From: Dialister hominis
GTDB lineage: Bacteria; Bacillota; Negativicutes; Veillonellales; Dialisteraceae
Length of the DNA: 64,000 nucleotides
NCBI RefSeq assembly: GCF_007164725.1
Contig: NZ_AP019697.1
Location: forward strand, 1,268,501-1,332,500
Direction of reading: 5' to 3'
Below are positions 28,649 through 37,147 of the stretch, one piece after another (the stretch's first letter is position 1; every line of letters begins with the position of its first letter). Below the pieces are notes generated by a model that was not told the origin of the DNA, made no database searches, and was given only the letters and a program-made list of their open reading frames with translations. The translations under genes were made by a program, and so were the position numbers.

Positions 28649-29617
28649 TTAGTTAGACTTCAGATACTTTTCAGCACCGGCGTTCATCTGAATGGACATA
28701 CCTTCCAGAGCGGTGTCCTTCGTAATGTACTTGCCTACGGCGTGAGCTGCTTTCATGCGGTCGAGATGCGTGTAGAGAGCTTTGACGATTTCTCCGCCCA
28801 TTTCATCGCTGAGTTTTGTTGTTCCGACGATGACGCACTTAACAGCTACAGTATTGACGTCTTCTGTCTGTCCAGGATAAGTGCCCTTCGGAATGACCAT
28901 CTTGGTGTAGTATGGATATTTCTGCATCAGCTGATCAGAAATCTTCGGATCGATATCAACGATAGCAGCAGATTTGTTAGCAGCAAGGTCCTGTACAGCT
29001 GCTGTCGGGAAGCCTGCTACAACGACGCCTGCATCAACGTTGCCATCCTTCAGAGCATCGACTGCTTCGCCGAAGGAGAGGTACTGTACATCAATATCAT
29101 TGTATGTGATTCCATAAGCTTCCAGAATCTGGCGTGCATTGGCTTCAGCACCGGAGCCGGATGCGCCGACTGCTACTTTCTTGCCTTTCAGGTCGGCAAT
29201 TGTCTTAATTCCCTTGTCCTGGGTTGTAACGAACTGAATTGTTTCCGGATAGAGAGCTGCAAGACCGCGGAGGGAATCCACTTTATTGTCTTTGAACATT
29301 TCCTTGCCATTTGCTGCGTAGTAAGCAATATCGTTCTGGATGAAAGCGATATCAACGGATCCGTCTTTCAGCATATTGACGTTAGCTACGGATGCGCCGG
29401 TGGACTGTGCGGAAGCGTTCATCCCTTTGATGTTCTGGTTCAGGATTTCAGCTAATGCGCCGCCCAGAGGATAATAGGTGCCGGCTGTACCGCCGGTTGC
29501 GATGTTCAGGAACTGTTTGCCGCCAGAAGAACTATCGCTTCCGCAGCCTGCCAGGAATGCAGCACCTGCCATGCAAAGGACACCTGCTACCATCAATTTC
29601 TTCATTGCCTTTTTCAT
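28649..29617 (-). CDS. TAXI-family TRAP transporter substrate-binding lipoprotein
   Basis: 322 residues from ATG at 29617, which follows GGAGG by eight bases; the longer frame from 29695 was rejected. Lipobox AAFLAGC marks a lipoprotein. The TAXI fold is recognised by FLNIATGGTAGTYYPLGGALAEI, then STGASVANVNML and VGASGSGAEANARQILEAYG. It captures the solute for the fused permease two genes downstream. First gene of the three-gene uptake operon. Confidence 0.95.
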   Translation of the reverse strand: MKKAMKKLMVAGVLCMAGAAFLAGCGSDSSSGGKQFLNIATGGTAGTYYPLGGALAEILNQNIKGMNASAQSTGASVANVNMLKDGSVDIAFIQNDIAYYAANGKEMFKDNKVDSLRGLAALYPETIQFVTTQDKGIKTIADLKGKKVAVGASGSGAEANARQILEAYGITYNDIDVQYLSFGEAVDALKDGNVDAGVVVAGFPTAAVQDLAANKSAAIVDIDPKISDQLMQKYPYYTKMVIPKGTYPGQTEDVNTVAVKCVIVGTTKLSDEMGGEIVKALYTHLDRMKAAHAVGKYITKDTALEGMSIQMNAGAEKYLKSN

Positions 29618-29706
29618 AACTGTCGACCTCCTTGGTTCTCTTAGAAAGCACTGGTGCTGTAGTTTGCTCTTGTGCCTCCGGAAACATTTGTGCACTGCAG
29701 AGAAAT

Positions 29707-29746
29707 AAAAAAGCAGCGAGACATACGGGAACCGTACATCTGCTGC
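29707..29746 (-). terminator. dcd terminator
   Basis: On the minus strand GCAGC...GTACGG pairs with CCGTA...GCTGC, followed by TTTTTTATT. It isolates dcd from the TAXI operon. Confidence 0.75.
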
Positions 29747-29788
29747 AAGCTTCTTTGCTTTATGTGCTATAAAGTTATTCTGATAATA

Positions 29789-30310
29789 CTACTTTTCGAA
29801 ATCTTTGTAAAGGAGGCTGGGCTGAATTCCTGTATTATTTTGATATTTTCCCTGATCATACGTATCAGCTTCGCCAAGAACCGTATGGAAATAGATCTGG
29901 CAGATCTCTACTCCTGCATAGATGCGGATCGGCTGCACGCAGAACATTTCAAGTGTCCAGTAGCCTGAGAATCCTACATCGCCGAACCCTGCCGTAACGT
30001 GGATGAAGAGACCAAGCCGTCCGATAGAAGATCTTCCTTCCAGCATCGGCACAAAGCACTTCGTCTTTGTATATTCTCTTGTTCTTCCCAGGTAGAGCTT
30101 GTTTGGTTCAAGAAGAATTCCTTCTTCCGGTATATGGAGGAGGTGTCCGGTATTCTTCTTTTTCATATCCAGCTCATGATTGTCATAAACCATAAGCTCA
30201 TCGGACAGTGTCAGATTGTAACTGTTGGGATTTACCTTTTTGGGATCAAACGGATCAATGATTATTTCCTCACCCATATGCCGAACGATTTCTCTTCCGG
30301 ATAAAATCAT
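29789..30310 (-). CDS. dcd: dCTP deaminase (possibly bifunctional with dUTPase)
   Basis: 173 residues of the dUTPase-like fold. It deaminates dCTP to dUTP for thymidylate synthesis. Seen: the N-terminal MILSGREIVRHM, NPNSYNLTLSDEL and the core LEGRSSIGRLGLFIHVTAGFG. The TAGF.D.GF version of the core is closer to bifunctional dCTP deaminase/dUTPases and to dUTPases than to the E. coli enzyme (TAH.IDPGW), so direct formation of dUMP is possible. This last point is inference. It overlaps the preceding HNH-like gene by 4 bases. Confidence 0.9.
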   Translation of the reverse strand: MILSGREIVRHMGEEIIIDPFDPKKVNPNSYNLTLSDELMVYDNHELDMKKKNTGHLLHIPEEGILLEPNKLYLGRTREYTKTKCFVPMLEGRSSIGRLGLFIHVTAGFGDVGFSGYWTLEMFCVQPIRIYAGVEICQIYFHTVLGEADTYDQGKYQNNTGIQPSLLYKDFEK

Positions 30311-31218
30311 TTGTGCTTCCTGCCTTCCTGATTAAAAATTCTTCTATGTACAGCCATCCTGCGGCGGCTGAACGGGTTTACTGCCTGCATGCCTTCTGTC
30401 AGATTGAAAAGAGATTTCTCCTTATCTGTCAGGCGGTCGGATATCAGGAGTTCTCCCCTGTCATTAAATGTAATCAAATGCGCTGCAAACAGTGACCCAT
30501 GCGTCGGGCAGAAGACGAGCCCCTTATGGTTGAAGTCATCATCTCCGTAGGGAACGGCTCTCAATAAAGAAAGTCTTTCTGCTCCGCAAACGGTGCACCT
30601 CGGATGTTCACCAAAGGATTTGCGGTGAAAGGTATGCTCTTCATCAAGATAGCGGCGGATTCTTCCTACTGTTGTTTCAGATGGCTTTGAAAAAAGATTT
30701 CCTTCCACTCCGGCCGCTGATACGTCCTCATCGAGGAATCTTCGGATAGCTTCTCCGCCCCAGATATCGGCTTCAACAAGTTCGCGGTAAGCACGGACGG
30801 CTTCCGGTTTCAAAATCCAGAAATAAGTGCCGTCTTCACTTTCAGAACCATCAAAGACATACTCCCAGGGGGCTCTTTTCTTAGGTGCGGCATCTGCTTT
30901 TAGAGCCCCTTCGCCGGCAGCGTCTTCGCTGCCTGTTTCTTCCGCTCCATCAGCCTCGCTGTTCTTAGCCAGCTTTCCTTCTTCATACAGGCTCTTGATC
31001 TTGTTTCCTGCCCAGCCGACGCCTGCATTCAGGGCACGGTATTCCATATAAAGAGCTTCTGCAATATTCTTCGCATTGTCTGTATAATCCGGGGTATAGT
31101 AGAGCTTGGAGAATATTCTCATCATCAGCTGGCTCATGACAGCATTATCGCCTAAAAGCGTCATCCAGCCTTCTGTTGATATTTTGTCCCACTGTTTCAA
31201 ACCTTTTCTTCTTGCCAT
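30307..31218 (-). CDS. Unknown protein with HNH-nuclease-like C-terminal zinc domain
   Basis: 303 residues. The N-terminal 120 residues are helical (QLMMRIFSKLYYTPDYTDNA) and end in an Ala/Glu-rich linker. The C-terminal part has CTVCGAERLSLLRAVPYGDD and KGLVFCPTHGSLFAAHLITF, spaced like the HNH fold of restriction-type endonucleases (C..C, His/Asn region, C..H...LF...LI.F...G). However, the usual HH dyad reads HG and the AHI-type catalytic His position is Val-Pro, so it may be inactive. ATG at 31218 follows GGGGCGG; GTG at 31224 is the alternative. Coupled to dcd by a 4-base overlap. Confidence 0.6.
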   Translation of the reverse strand: MARRKGLKQWDKISTEGWMTLLGDNAVMSQLMMRIFSKLYYTPDYTDNAKNIAEALYMEYRALNAGVGWAGNKIKSLYEEGKLAKNSEADGAEETGSEDAAGEGALKADAAPKKRAPWEYVFDGSESEDGTYFWILKPEAVRAYRELVEADIWGGEAIRRFLDEDVSAAGVEGNLFSKPSETTVGRIRRYLDEEHTFHRKSFGEHPRCTVCGAERLSLLRAVPYGDDDFNHKGLVFCPTHGSLFAAHLITFNDRGELLISDRLTDKEKSLFNLTEGMQAVNPFSRRRMAVHRRIFNQEGRKHK

Positions 31219-31352
31219 ACTCACCGCCCCGTTTAGTTCATATCTATCATTCTCTGTTTCAGCGTTTTGGTATATTATATATAATTTTAATGAGCCTGTA
31301 TATATTTTTATTTCAGATATAGGCGCTAAAGCGTGAATTCTCTCAATTTCAA

Positions 31353-31406
31353 TAAAAAAAGGAGCCGTGGATCATGCATTGCTGCATTCCACTGCTCCTT
31401 TTTTTA
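31353..31406 (-). terminator. prfC terminator
   Basis: Long hairpin with arms GGAGC[C]GTGGA and TCCAC[T]GCTCC, bounded by seven A's and seven T's. Strong on the minus strand. Confidence 0.8.
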
Positions 31407-31421
31407 TTCGATCCGCCTTGA

Positions 31422-33029
31422 TCAGTTTCCTTCCAGTTCTGCCACTCCTACAGGCGGGCTTTCAAGGAATTTGACCTTCGGATTTCTCTGTTCGAGCCAT
31501 CCTGCCTGCCATGCATTTGGAAGCAGGTATACCGGACGTTCCCTTCTGTCGTATACGACAAGTGCATTGTCGATGCCAATCAGTTCTTCCGGCGGAACAT
31601 CGCCTTCCGTCCAGCGGGCTGTCGTATATTCCATAAGATCCAGATTTACAGTTACATTGTATTCATTTTCAAGACGGTACTTCATGACTTCAAACTGGAG
31701 CTGGCCGACAGCACCGATAATGAAGGATTCCATGATATACGGCTGCTTGTAAACCTGAATGGCGCCTTCCTGGGCAAGCTGTCCTACGCCGTTCAGGAAC
31801 TGCTTTCTCTTCATGCTGCTTTCCGGGGAAATCCGGGCAAAGAGTTCCGGCGGGAATACAGGGAAATCAATGAATGTGACAGGATGCTTCTTCTCACAGA
31901 CTGTATCTCCCACACCAAGTTCGCCTGTATCAAAAATACCGATGATATCACCCGGGTATGCTTTTTCGACGGTCTGTCTTTCCGTGGCAAGGAACTGCTG
32001 CGGCTGGGACAGGCGGAGCATCTTGCCGCTCTGGCGGTGAAGGACGCTTGCGCCCTTTTCGAAAATGCCGGAGCAGATGCGCATGAATGCGACTCTGTCG
32101 TGATGCTTGGGATCCATATTCGCCTGGATTTTGAAAACGAAAGCGGAGAAGGATGGATCTTCCGGGGAAATCGAACCTTCCAGCGTTTTTCTAGGTTCCG
32201 GAGGCGGAGCAAGCTGCAGGTATTTTTCAAGGAACGGCTGCACGCCGAAGTTCGTCATGGCCGAGCCAAAGAACATCGGTGTCAGTTCCCCTTTCTTTAC
32301 TTTTTCTTCATCAAAAGGATCGCCGGCTTCATCAAGAAGTTCCAGATCACTTTCGAGAGATTCAATGATTTCCGGAGTCAGATTCGATTTGATTGCTTCG
32401 TCATCAATCTTGCCGGAGATAACTTCGAGCTTCTTGACGCCGTGGGCATTGTCCTTCAGGAACAGGTGGCACATTTCTGTCTCCCTGTCATAAATCCCTG
32501 TGTAATTGCCGTTTACGCCAATCGGCCAGTTCATCGGGCAGGAACGGATGCCAAGGACGTCCTCGATTTCAGCCATCAGATCAAATGGATTCTTGCCAAA
32601 GTGGTCGATTTTATTGACGAATGTAAAAATCGGGATGCCTCTGTCAGAGCAAACTTTGAAAAGTTTCTTTGTCTGCGCTTCGACACCTTTTGCAACGTCG
32701 ATGACCATGACAGCCGAGTCGACGGCCATCAGTGTACGATATGTATCTTCAGAGAAATCCGCATGCCCTGGCGTATCCAGAATATTGATTCTGCATCCTG
32801 CATAGTCAAACTGCAGTACGGAACTCGTTACAGAAATACCGCGCTGCTTTTCAATTTCCATCCAGTCAGACACTGCATATCTGGCTGTTTTCCTTGCTTT
32901 TACGGAGCCTGCCAGGTGAATAGCACCCCCGTAAAGCAGAAGTTTTTCCGTCAATGTCGTTTTACCGGCATCCGGATGTGAAATAATGGCAAATGTACGG
33001 CGTCTCTGTATTTCTTCTAAATCAGTCAT
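31422..33029 (-). CDS. prfC: Peptide chain release factor 3
   Basis: GTPase that removes RF1/RF2 from the ribosome after termination. 535 residues, full length. G-domain motifs: SHPDAGKTTLTEKLL (P-loop), RGISVTSS, DTPGHADFSEDT, FVNKIDHFGKNPFD (NKxD). The start MTDLEEIQRRRTFAIISHPD at 33029 follows GAGGTG; an upstream TTG at 33041 is possible. Single-gene unit divergent from the dehydrogenase gene. Confidence 0.97.
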   Translation of the reverse strand: MTDLEEIQRRRTFAIISHPDAGKTTLTEKLLLYGGAIHLAGSVKARKTARYAVSDWMEIEKQRGISVTSSVLQFDYAGCRINILDTPGHADFSEDTYRTLMAVDSAVMVIDVAKGVEAQTKKLFKVCSDRGIPIFTFVNKIDHFGKNPFDLMAEIEDVLGIRSCPMNWPIGVNGNYTGIYDRETEMCHLFLKDNAHGVKKLEVISGKIDDEAIKSNLTPEIIESLESDLELLDEAGDPFDEEKVKKGELTPMFFGSAMTNFGVQPFLEKYLQLAPPPEPRKTLEGSISPEDPSFSAFVFKIQANMDPKHHDRVAFMRICSGIFEKGASVLHRQSGKMLRLSQPQQFLATERQTVEKAYPGDIIGIFDTGELGVGDTVCEKKHPVTFIDFPVFPPELFARISPESSMKRKQFLNGVGQLAQEGAIQVYKQPYIMESFIIGAVGQLQFEVMKYRLENEYNVTVNLDLMEYTTARWTEGDVPPEELIGIDNALVVYDRRERPVYLLPNAWQAGWLEQRNPKVKFLESPPVGVAELEGN

Positions 33030-33179
33030 TTTGCACCTCAATAATAAAAAACATATACATTTATATTATACATCAAGGAGGCATCAGTTTCCTACAGCTT
33101 CTTGGAAATTCAGAAATTTCGTTTCACTGCCTTTATTTCAGGAATATACATCGCAAATTTCTTGTAGTATAATAACTGT

Positions 33180-33202
33180 AATTATCTATTAAACAGATAA
33201 TT
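33180..33202 (+). promoter_or_regulatory. Inverted repeat upstream of the dehydrogenase gene
   Basis: Perfect 8-base arms AATTATCT (33180-33187) and AGATAATT (33195-33202), just downstream of a TATAAT-like -10 (about 33168). It could be an operator or a leader hairpin. It does not match the Rex consensus. Confidence 0.45.
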
Positions 33203-33297
33203 GTATTCTATGTATTGATAACGATTCGTACAGGAGAATGGTATGTACCCTGAATCAGCCCATCTGGTTCGTTTGGAGTAAAGGAGAAGAGAATCTT

Positions 33298-34251
33298 ATG
33301 TCAATCAAAACCAGAAAAATCGGAATCATCGGAGCCGGCAACGTAGGCTCCCACTTAGCCCTTCAGTTTGCAGTCCAGGGACTTGCAGACGAAGTCGTTT
33401 TCTATGATATCAATCATGACAAGGCAACAGGCGAATCTTTGGATCTGCTTGATGCCGTAAGTTACCAGCCGCATCATTTCGAAGCCTATGCAGGCACAGT
33501 CGATGATATGAAAGATGCGGATATCCTCATCAATGCATCCGGCAGGCCGCGCCTTCAGGGACAGAACCGCCTCGACATGATGAACAGCGCCGTCGATACG
33601 AGCAAGGAATTCCTCCCGATCATTGAAAAATCCGGATTTGACGGCATCATTATTTCCATTTCCAACCCATGCGATATTATTGCCGAATACCTGCAGTACA
33701 AGCTTGACTGGCCAAAGCAGAAAATCATAGGCTCGGGCACAGCTTTGGACTCCGCCCGCCTGCAGATGCAGCTCTCCACGCAGCTTAAAATCAACCGCCG
33801 TTCCCTCACAGCTTACCTCTTAGGCGAACACGGGGATTCGAGCATGATTCCGTGGAGCCACGTCACGGTAGCAGGCAAGCCGATTGATGAACTTCTTGCT
33901 GAAAAGCCGGACGTTTACCACATGGATTCCAAGGATGAAATTCTCCGCAAGGTTCATGAAGAAGGCACCTGGGAAAATTCCATGAAAGGCTGCACTGAAT
34001 TCGGTGTTTCTTCTGCAACAGCTGAGCTTGTCCGTGCCATTTACCATGATGAGCACAAGATTCTCCCCTGCTCCGTCTACCTCGACGGCCCGTATGGAAT
34101 CAAGGACAGCTTTGCTTCCGTTCCGGTCAAGATCGGTAAGGACGGTGTAGAGGACATCATTGAACTCCACCTGACAGATGAAGAAAATGAAGAATTCCAG
34201 AAGTCCATTAAGGTCCTGAAAGAACACTTTGCAAGAGCACTGAAACTCTAA
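33298..34251 (+). CDS. L-lactate/malate dehydrogenase family protein
   Basis: 317 residues, NAD-dependent 2-hydroxyacid dehydrogenase. Seen: Rossmann GIIGAGNVGSHLA, the Asp that selects NAD (VVFYDINHDKA), SNPCDII, the catalytic Asp/Arg segment SGTALDSARLQM, and the catalytic His in GEHGDSSMIPWS. The mobile substrate loop GRPRLQGQNRLDM is unusual. When aligned from the conserved RLD backward, Arg falls where lactate dehydrogenases have Gln (KPGETR context), a change linked to malate preference, but the loop also carries an insertion. The physiological substrate is therefore open: lactate, malate or a branched 2-hydroxyacid. Start at 33298 follows AAAGGAG; the ATG at 33241 region was rejected. 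Confidence 0.85.
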   Translation: MSIKTRKIGIIGAGNVGSHLALQFAVQGLADEVVFYDINHDKATGESLDLLDAVSYQPHHFEAYAGTVDDMKDADILINASGRPRLQGQNRLDMMNSAVDTSKEFLPIIEKSGFDGIIISISNPCDIIAEYLQYKLDWPKQKIIGSGTALDSARLQMQLSTQLKINRRSLTAYLLGEHGDSSMIPWSHVTVAGKPIDELLAEKPDVYHMDSKDEILRKVHEEGTWENSMKGCTEFGVSSATAELVRAIYHDEHKILPCSVYLDGPYGIKDSFASVPVKIGKDGVEDIIELHLTDEENEEFQKSIKVLKEHFARALKL

Positions 34252-34261
34252 TCTGAAAACT

Positions 34262-34310
34262 AAAAAGAGGCTGTGAAAAGCGGAAAATCGTTTTTTACAG
34301 CCTTTTTTAT
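34262..34310 (+). terminator. Terminator of the dehydrogenase gene, interrupted at its T-run by ISL3
   Basis: Arms AGAGGCTGTGAAAA and TTTTTTACAGCC, then TTTTTTAT. It belongs to the same family as the hairpin at 20191. The T-run is the 8-base target of the ISL3 element. Confidence 0.8.
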
Positions 34311-35772
34311 GGCTCTTCACGGAAATTTGGGGGATGAATAATTTTTAGGTAAAGAATGGAATCGGATAAGGGTAAAGAAATAATCCATGTTTCGGTACCC
34401 ATATCCGATTCTTTTTAGTACCTTGATCTTATTATTGAATCCTTCAAGCTTCCCCGTATTGATAGGATACAGGGCATGAGCAGCCAGTCCCTTGATTCGC
34501 TTCTGCTTTTGCCGGGCAAACTTTACCAGGGCAGGGATCCCGCTCTCCAGTCCAGCCTGAATCCATTTTGTCCATCCGGCGAGAGCTTCTTCATAGTCAG
34601 TCAATGTGAACAGACGAGTCATCTCCTGCTTCATGGCATAACAAATCGCCAAATCCCTATGCTCGCTCAGGATATCCAACAGATGAGTTTTCTGCCTTTC
34701 ATTCAGGTGGTCGTCCTTCTTTAACAGTATCCATCGGGATTTCTTTAATTCGGTATAAAGCTTCCTTTCTTCATGGCTCTTTTCCCTGGCCATCTTCTGG
34801 AGCTCTGGATTATTAGTTTCTTTCGTATATTCCTTTAATGCTTCTGCTTCCTGCCTATGCTTTTGTGCTTCCTCCAGGCGCACGGCTCCCATAACATCAC
34901 GCCCAAACTGTGCCTGCATATGGTACCGGTCATAAACGATGGGGACCTTCGGACAATATTTCTGGAACAGCCTGTTAAAGGATGCGTTCATATCCATGGC
35001 CACCGCTTTTAGCCTGGAAAGAAGCGAAAGGCCAATGCTCTTAAAGAAGTGCTCAAAATCTGCCATGGAGCGGCCCAGGCCGGCCCACAAGATGAATCCC
35101 GTTTCCAAATCCATAACGCAGGTGGCATAGCGATGGCCCTTATGGATAGCGAACTCATCTACGGCCAAATACCGTGGGCGATAGTTACTTTTCTTCAGGC
35201 AGGTTTCAAAGGCAGCCAACGCCTTATCCATGATATGCTTTTGTATTTTCTGTATGGTACTCCAATGTACAGAGAGCATGGCCGAAATGGCAGAAATGGA
35301 TGTATGACACTTAAGCAGGTGGATAATCCACAAGGCCATATCCCAAGTAACGCGTGTGAAAGGGCATTGGCAGGGGATATCTTCCGTTATGGCCTCCCCG
35401 CAGGATGTGCAGCGGAATCTGTGCCCCGAGAACTCTATATACTTCTTTTGCTTAGGAAGATCTGGAAAATCCTTGATGAGTACAGAAAAAGCCCCATAAC
35501 TATACATACGGGAGTGACAGTGCGGACAGGAAAAATCTCTGGCAGTCCGTAGACTGGTAACTCGGGTATGGCAATGAGGATTTGGATGGTTAATGATATT
35601 TTCTGTGCGATAATATTGACAATTAAAAGTGATTTCATTATGGTAATAAAAGAGCATTATTCGACCTCCGTGCGTAGTTTTAGGCAACTTACATTTTGGA
35701 GTAGATGATGCTCTTTTTCAATGCCAATTTTATATGTTATTATTTTTATCCCACAAAAAAGCGTGAAGAACC
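34311..35772 (-). mobile_element. ISL3-family insertion sequence, complete
   Basis: 1462 bases. Terminal inverted repeats: left GGCTCTTCACGG (34311) and right, on the minus strand, GGTTCTTCACGC (from 35772), with further matches (TT.G.GGGATRAA). It is flanked by a perfect 8-bp target duplication TTTTTTAT at 34303-34310 and 35773-35780. The 8-bp size is that expected of ISL3. Clean duplications indicate a fairly recent insertion with no later rearrangement. Confidence 0.93.
34317..35657 (-). CDS. ISL3-family transposase
   Basis: 446 residues from ATG at 35657, preceded by GGAGG. N-terminal zinc-binding cysteines (SCPHCHSRMYS and CTSCGEAI) are followed by the DDE catalytic domain: LAVDEFAIHKGHRY (first Asp), AVAMDMNASFNRLF (second Asp) and a C-terminal TGKLEGFNNKIKVLKR (Glu). 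Full length and uninterrupted, so probably active. Confidence 0.96.
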   Translation of the reverse strand: MLFYYHNEITFNCQYYRTENIINHPNPHCHTRVTSLRTARDFSCPHCHSRMYSYGAFSVLIKDFPDLPKQKKYIEFSGHRFRCTSCGEAITEDIPCQCPFTRVTWDMALWIIHLLKCHTSISAISAMLSVHWSTIQKIQKHIMDKALAAFETCLKKSNYRPRYLAVDEFAIHKGHRYATCVMDLETGFILWAGLGRSMADFEHFFKSIGLSLLSRLKAVAMDMNASFNRLFQKYCPKVPIVYDRYHMQAQFGRDVMGAVRLEEAQKHRQEAEALKEYTKETNNPELQKMAREKSHEERKLYTELKKSRWILLKKDDHLNERQKTHLLDILSEHRDLAICYAMKQEMTRLFTLTDYEEALAGWTKWIQAGLESGIPALVKFARQKQKRIKGLAAHALYPINTGKLEGFNNKIKVLKRIGYGYRNMDYFFTLIRFHSLPKNYSSPKFP

Positions 35773-35784
35773 TTTTTTATTGTA

Positions 35785-36816
35785 TTATACCTGATCCGCC
35801 AGATTCAGGATCAATTCATAGCTCTTTGCCCATCCAAGGCATGGATCGGTAATGGACTTGCCATAAATCCCTTCTCCGATTTTCTGGCTTCCGTCTTCGA
35901 TGTAGCTCTCGATCATAAGCCCTTTGACCAGATGATGAATATCCGGAGAATAAGCTCTGCTTGCCATGACATCTCTGGCAATACGGATCTGCTCCATGTA
36001 CTTCTTGCCGGAATTGGAATGGTTGCAGTCCACAACGATGGCAGGATTTTCCAGTGATCTTTCATTGTACATTTCCATCACATGCTGCAAGTTTTCATAA
36101 TGATAGTTGGGCATGCTTGTCCCGAAGTGATTGACATATCCGCGGAGGATAGCATGCGCCAGGGGATTTCCCGTCGTATGCACTTCCCACCCATGGAAAA
36201 GGAAATCCTGCTCATTCTGAGCGGCTTCAATGGAATTCATCATGACAGAAAGATCGCCAGATGTCGGATTCTTCATGCCGACCGGAATCCCCACGCCGCT
36301 TGCAATCATCCTGTGAAGCTGATCCTCGACAGAGCGCGCCCCGATGGCTCCATATGCCAGTAGATCGGAGAGATATCTGTGATTTTCCGGATAGAGGATT
36401 TCCTCAGCACAGGTAAATCCTGTATTTTCAATGACACGGACATGCATGCAGCGGATAGCTTTGATTCCTTCCATCATGTTTTCCTTTCCTTCCGGATCGG
36501 GCTGATGAAGCATGCCTTTGTAACCCTTGCCTATCGTGCGCGGCTTATTCGTGTATACTCTTGGAACAATGAATAATTTGTCCTTGACTTCATCTGCCGC
36601 TTTGGCAAGACGCTCACAGTAATCGAGCACGGCAGTTTCATTATCTGCTGAGCAGGGGCCGATGATCAGTAAGAATCTGTCATCCTTCCCTGTCATGATG
36701 TCTGCAAGCTCTTTATCTCTTCTCTCCTTCAATTCTGCATATTCCGGCTTCAATGGAATTTCCTGCTTCATTTCCATTGGTTCAGGAAGCCTGCGGATGA
36801 ATTTCATCTGTTCCAT
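35785..36816 (-). CDS. aroF: 3-deoxy-7-phosphoheptulonate synthase, class I
   Basis: First enzyme of the shikimate pathway; joins phosphoenolpyruvate and erythrose-4-phosphate. About 343 residues, similar to E. coli AroF/G/H. Seen: IIGPCSADN, VPRVYTNKPRTIGKGYKG, GARSVEDQLHR, GMKNPTSGDL and VDCNHSNSGKK, which carry the metal and phosphate ligands. ATG at 36816 (MEQMKF) with GGTGTGG upstream was chosen; the GTG at 36837 would add seven residues. Which aromatic amino acid inhibits it cannot be told from the sequence. Confidence 0.95.
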   Translation of the reverse strand: MEQMKFIRRLPEPMEMKQEIPLKPEYAELKERRDKELADIMTGKDDRFLLIIGPCSADNETAVLDYCERLAKAADEVKDKLFIVPRVYTNKPRTIGKGYKGMLHQPDPEGKENMMEGIKAIRCMHVRVIENTGFTCAEEILYPENHRYLSDLLAYGAIGARSVEDQLHRMIASGVGIPVGMKNPTSGDLSVMMNSIEAAQNEQDFLFHGWEVHTTGNPLAHAILRGYVNHFGTSMPNYHYENLQHVMEMYNERSLENPAIVVDCNHSNSGKKYMEQIRIARDVMASRAYSPDIHHLVKGLMIESYIEDGSQKIGEGIYGKSITDPCLGWAKSYELILNLADQV

Positions 36817-36862
36817 GATGTCCACACCCATTCTCACTTATACAACTTTCAGAAAAGACTGA

Positions 36863-37147
36863 TTAGTCCTCTTTCTCTTCATCGATTCGTTCGATTTTGA
36901 ATACATTGATGGTTTCTACATCAGGGCAGCAGAAAATGGCTGTCCCTTTTTTCTGTCCCGGCTGGGGAATCTCTCCGCCGTACCTCAGGATATCTATGTA
37001 TGGAAATGCCACATGCATGACCATGGAGCAGATTTCTCCTCTGTCCTTATCAAAATCCCAGGAATCTCCCGGACGGTGTCCCCTGTGGCAGGGGCATTTT
37101 CCCAATCTGTCAATATAGGTAATCTTGATTTTCGGTCTTCTAGCCAT
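36863..37147 (-). CDS. Small TIGR04076-type protein, function unknown
   Basis: 94 residues from ATG at 37147, which shares one base with the stop of the kinase gene upstream (TAATG), so the two are coupled. Family-like features: CPCHRGHRPGDSWDF and the C-terminal AIFCCPDVETINVFKIERI, with several Cys and His that could bind metal. The family has no known function. It lies in an apparent pair with the pyridoxal-kinase-like gene. Confidence 0.75.
   Translation of the reverse strand: MARRPKIKITYIDRLGKCPCHRGHRPGDSWDFDKDRGEICSMVMHVAFPYIDILRYGGEIPQPGQKKGTAIFCCPDVETINVFKIERIDEEKED

Noticed and set aside
33180..33202. Rex (redox) operator in front of the dehydrogenase gene
   Set aside because: The inverted repeat AATTATCT/AGATAATT does not match the TTGTGA-type Rex consensus.
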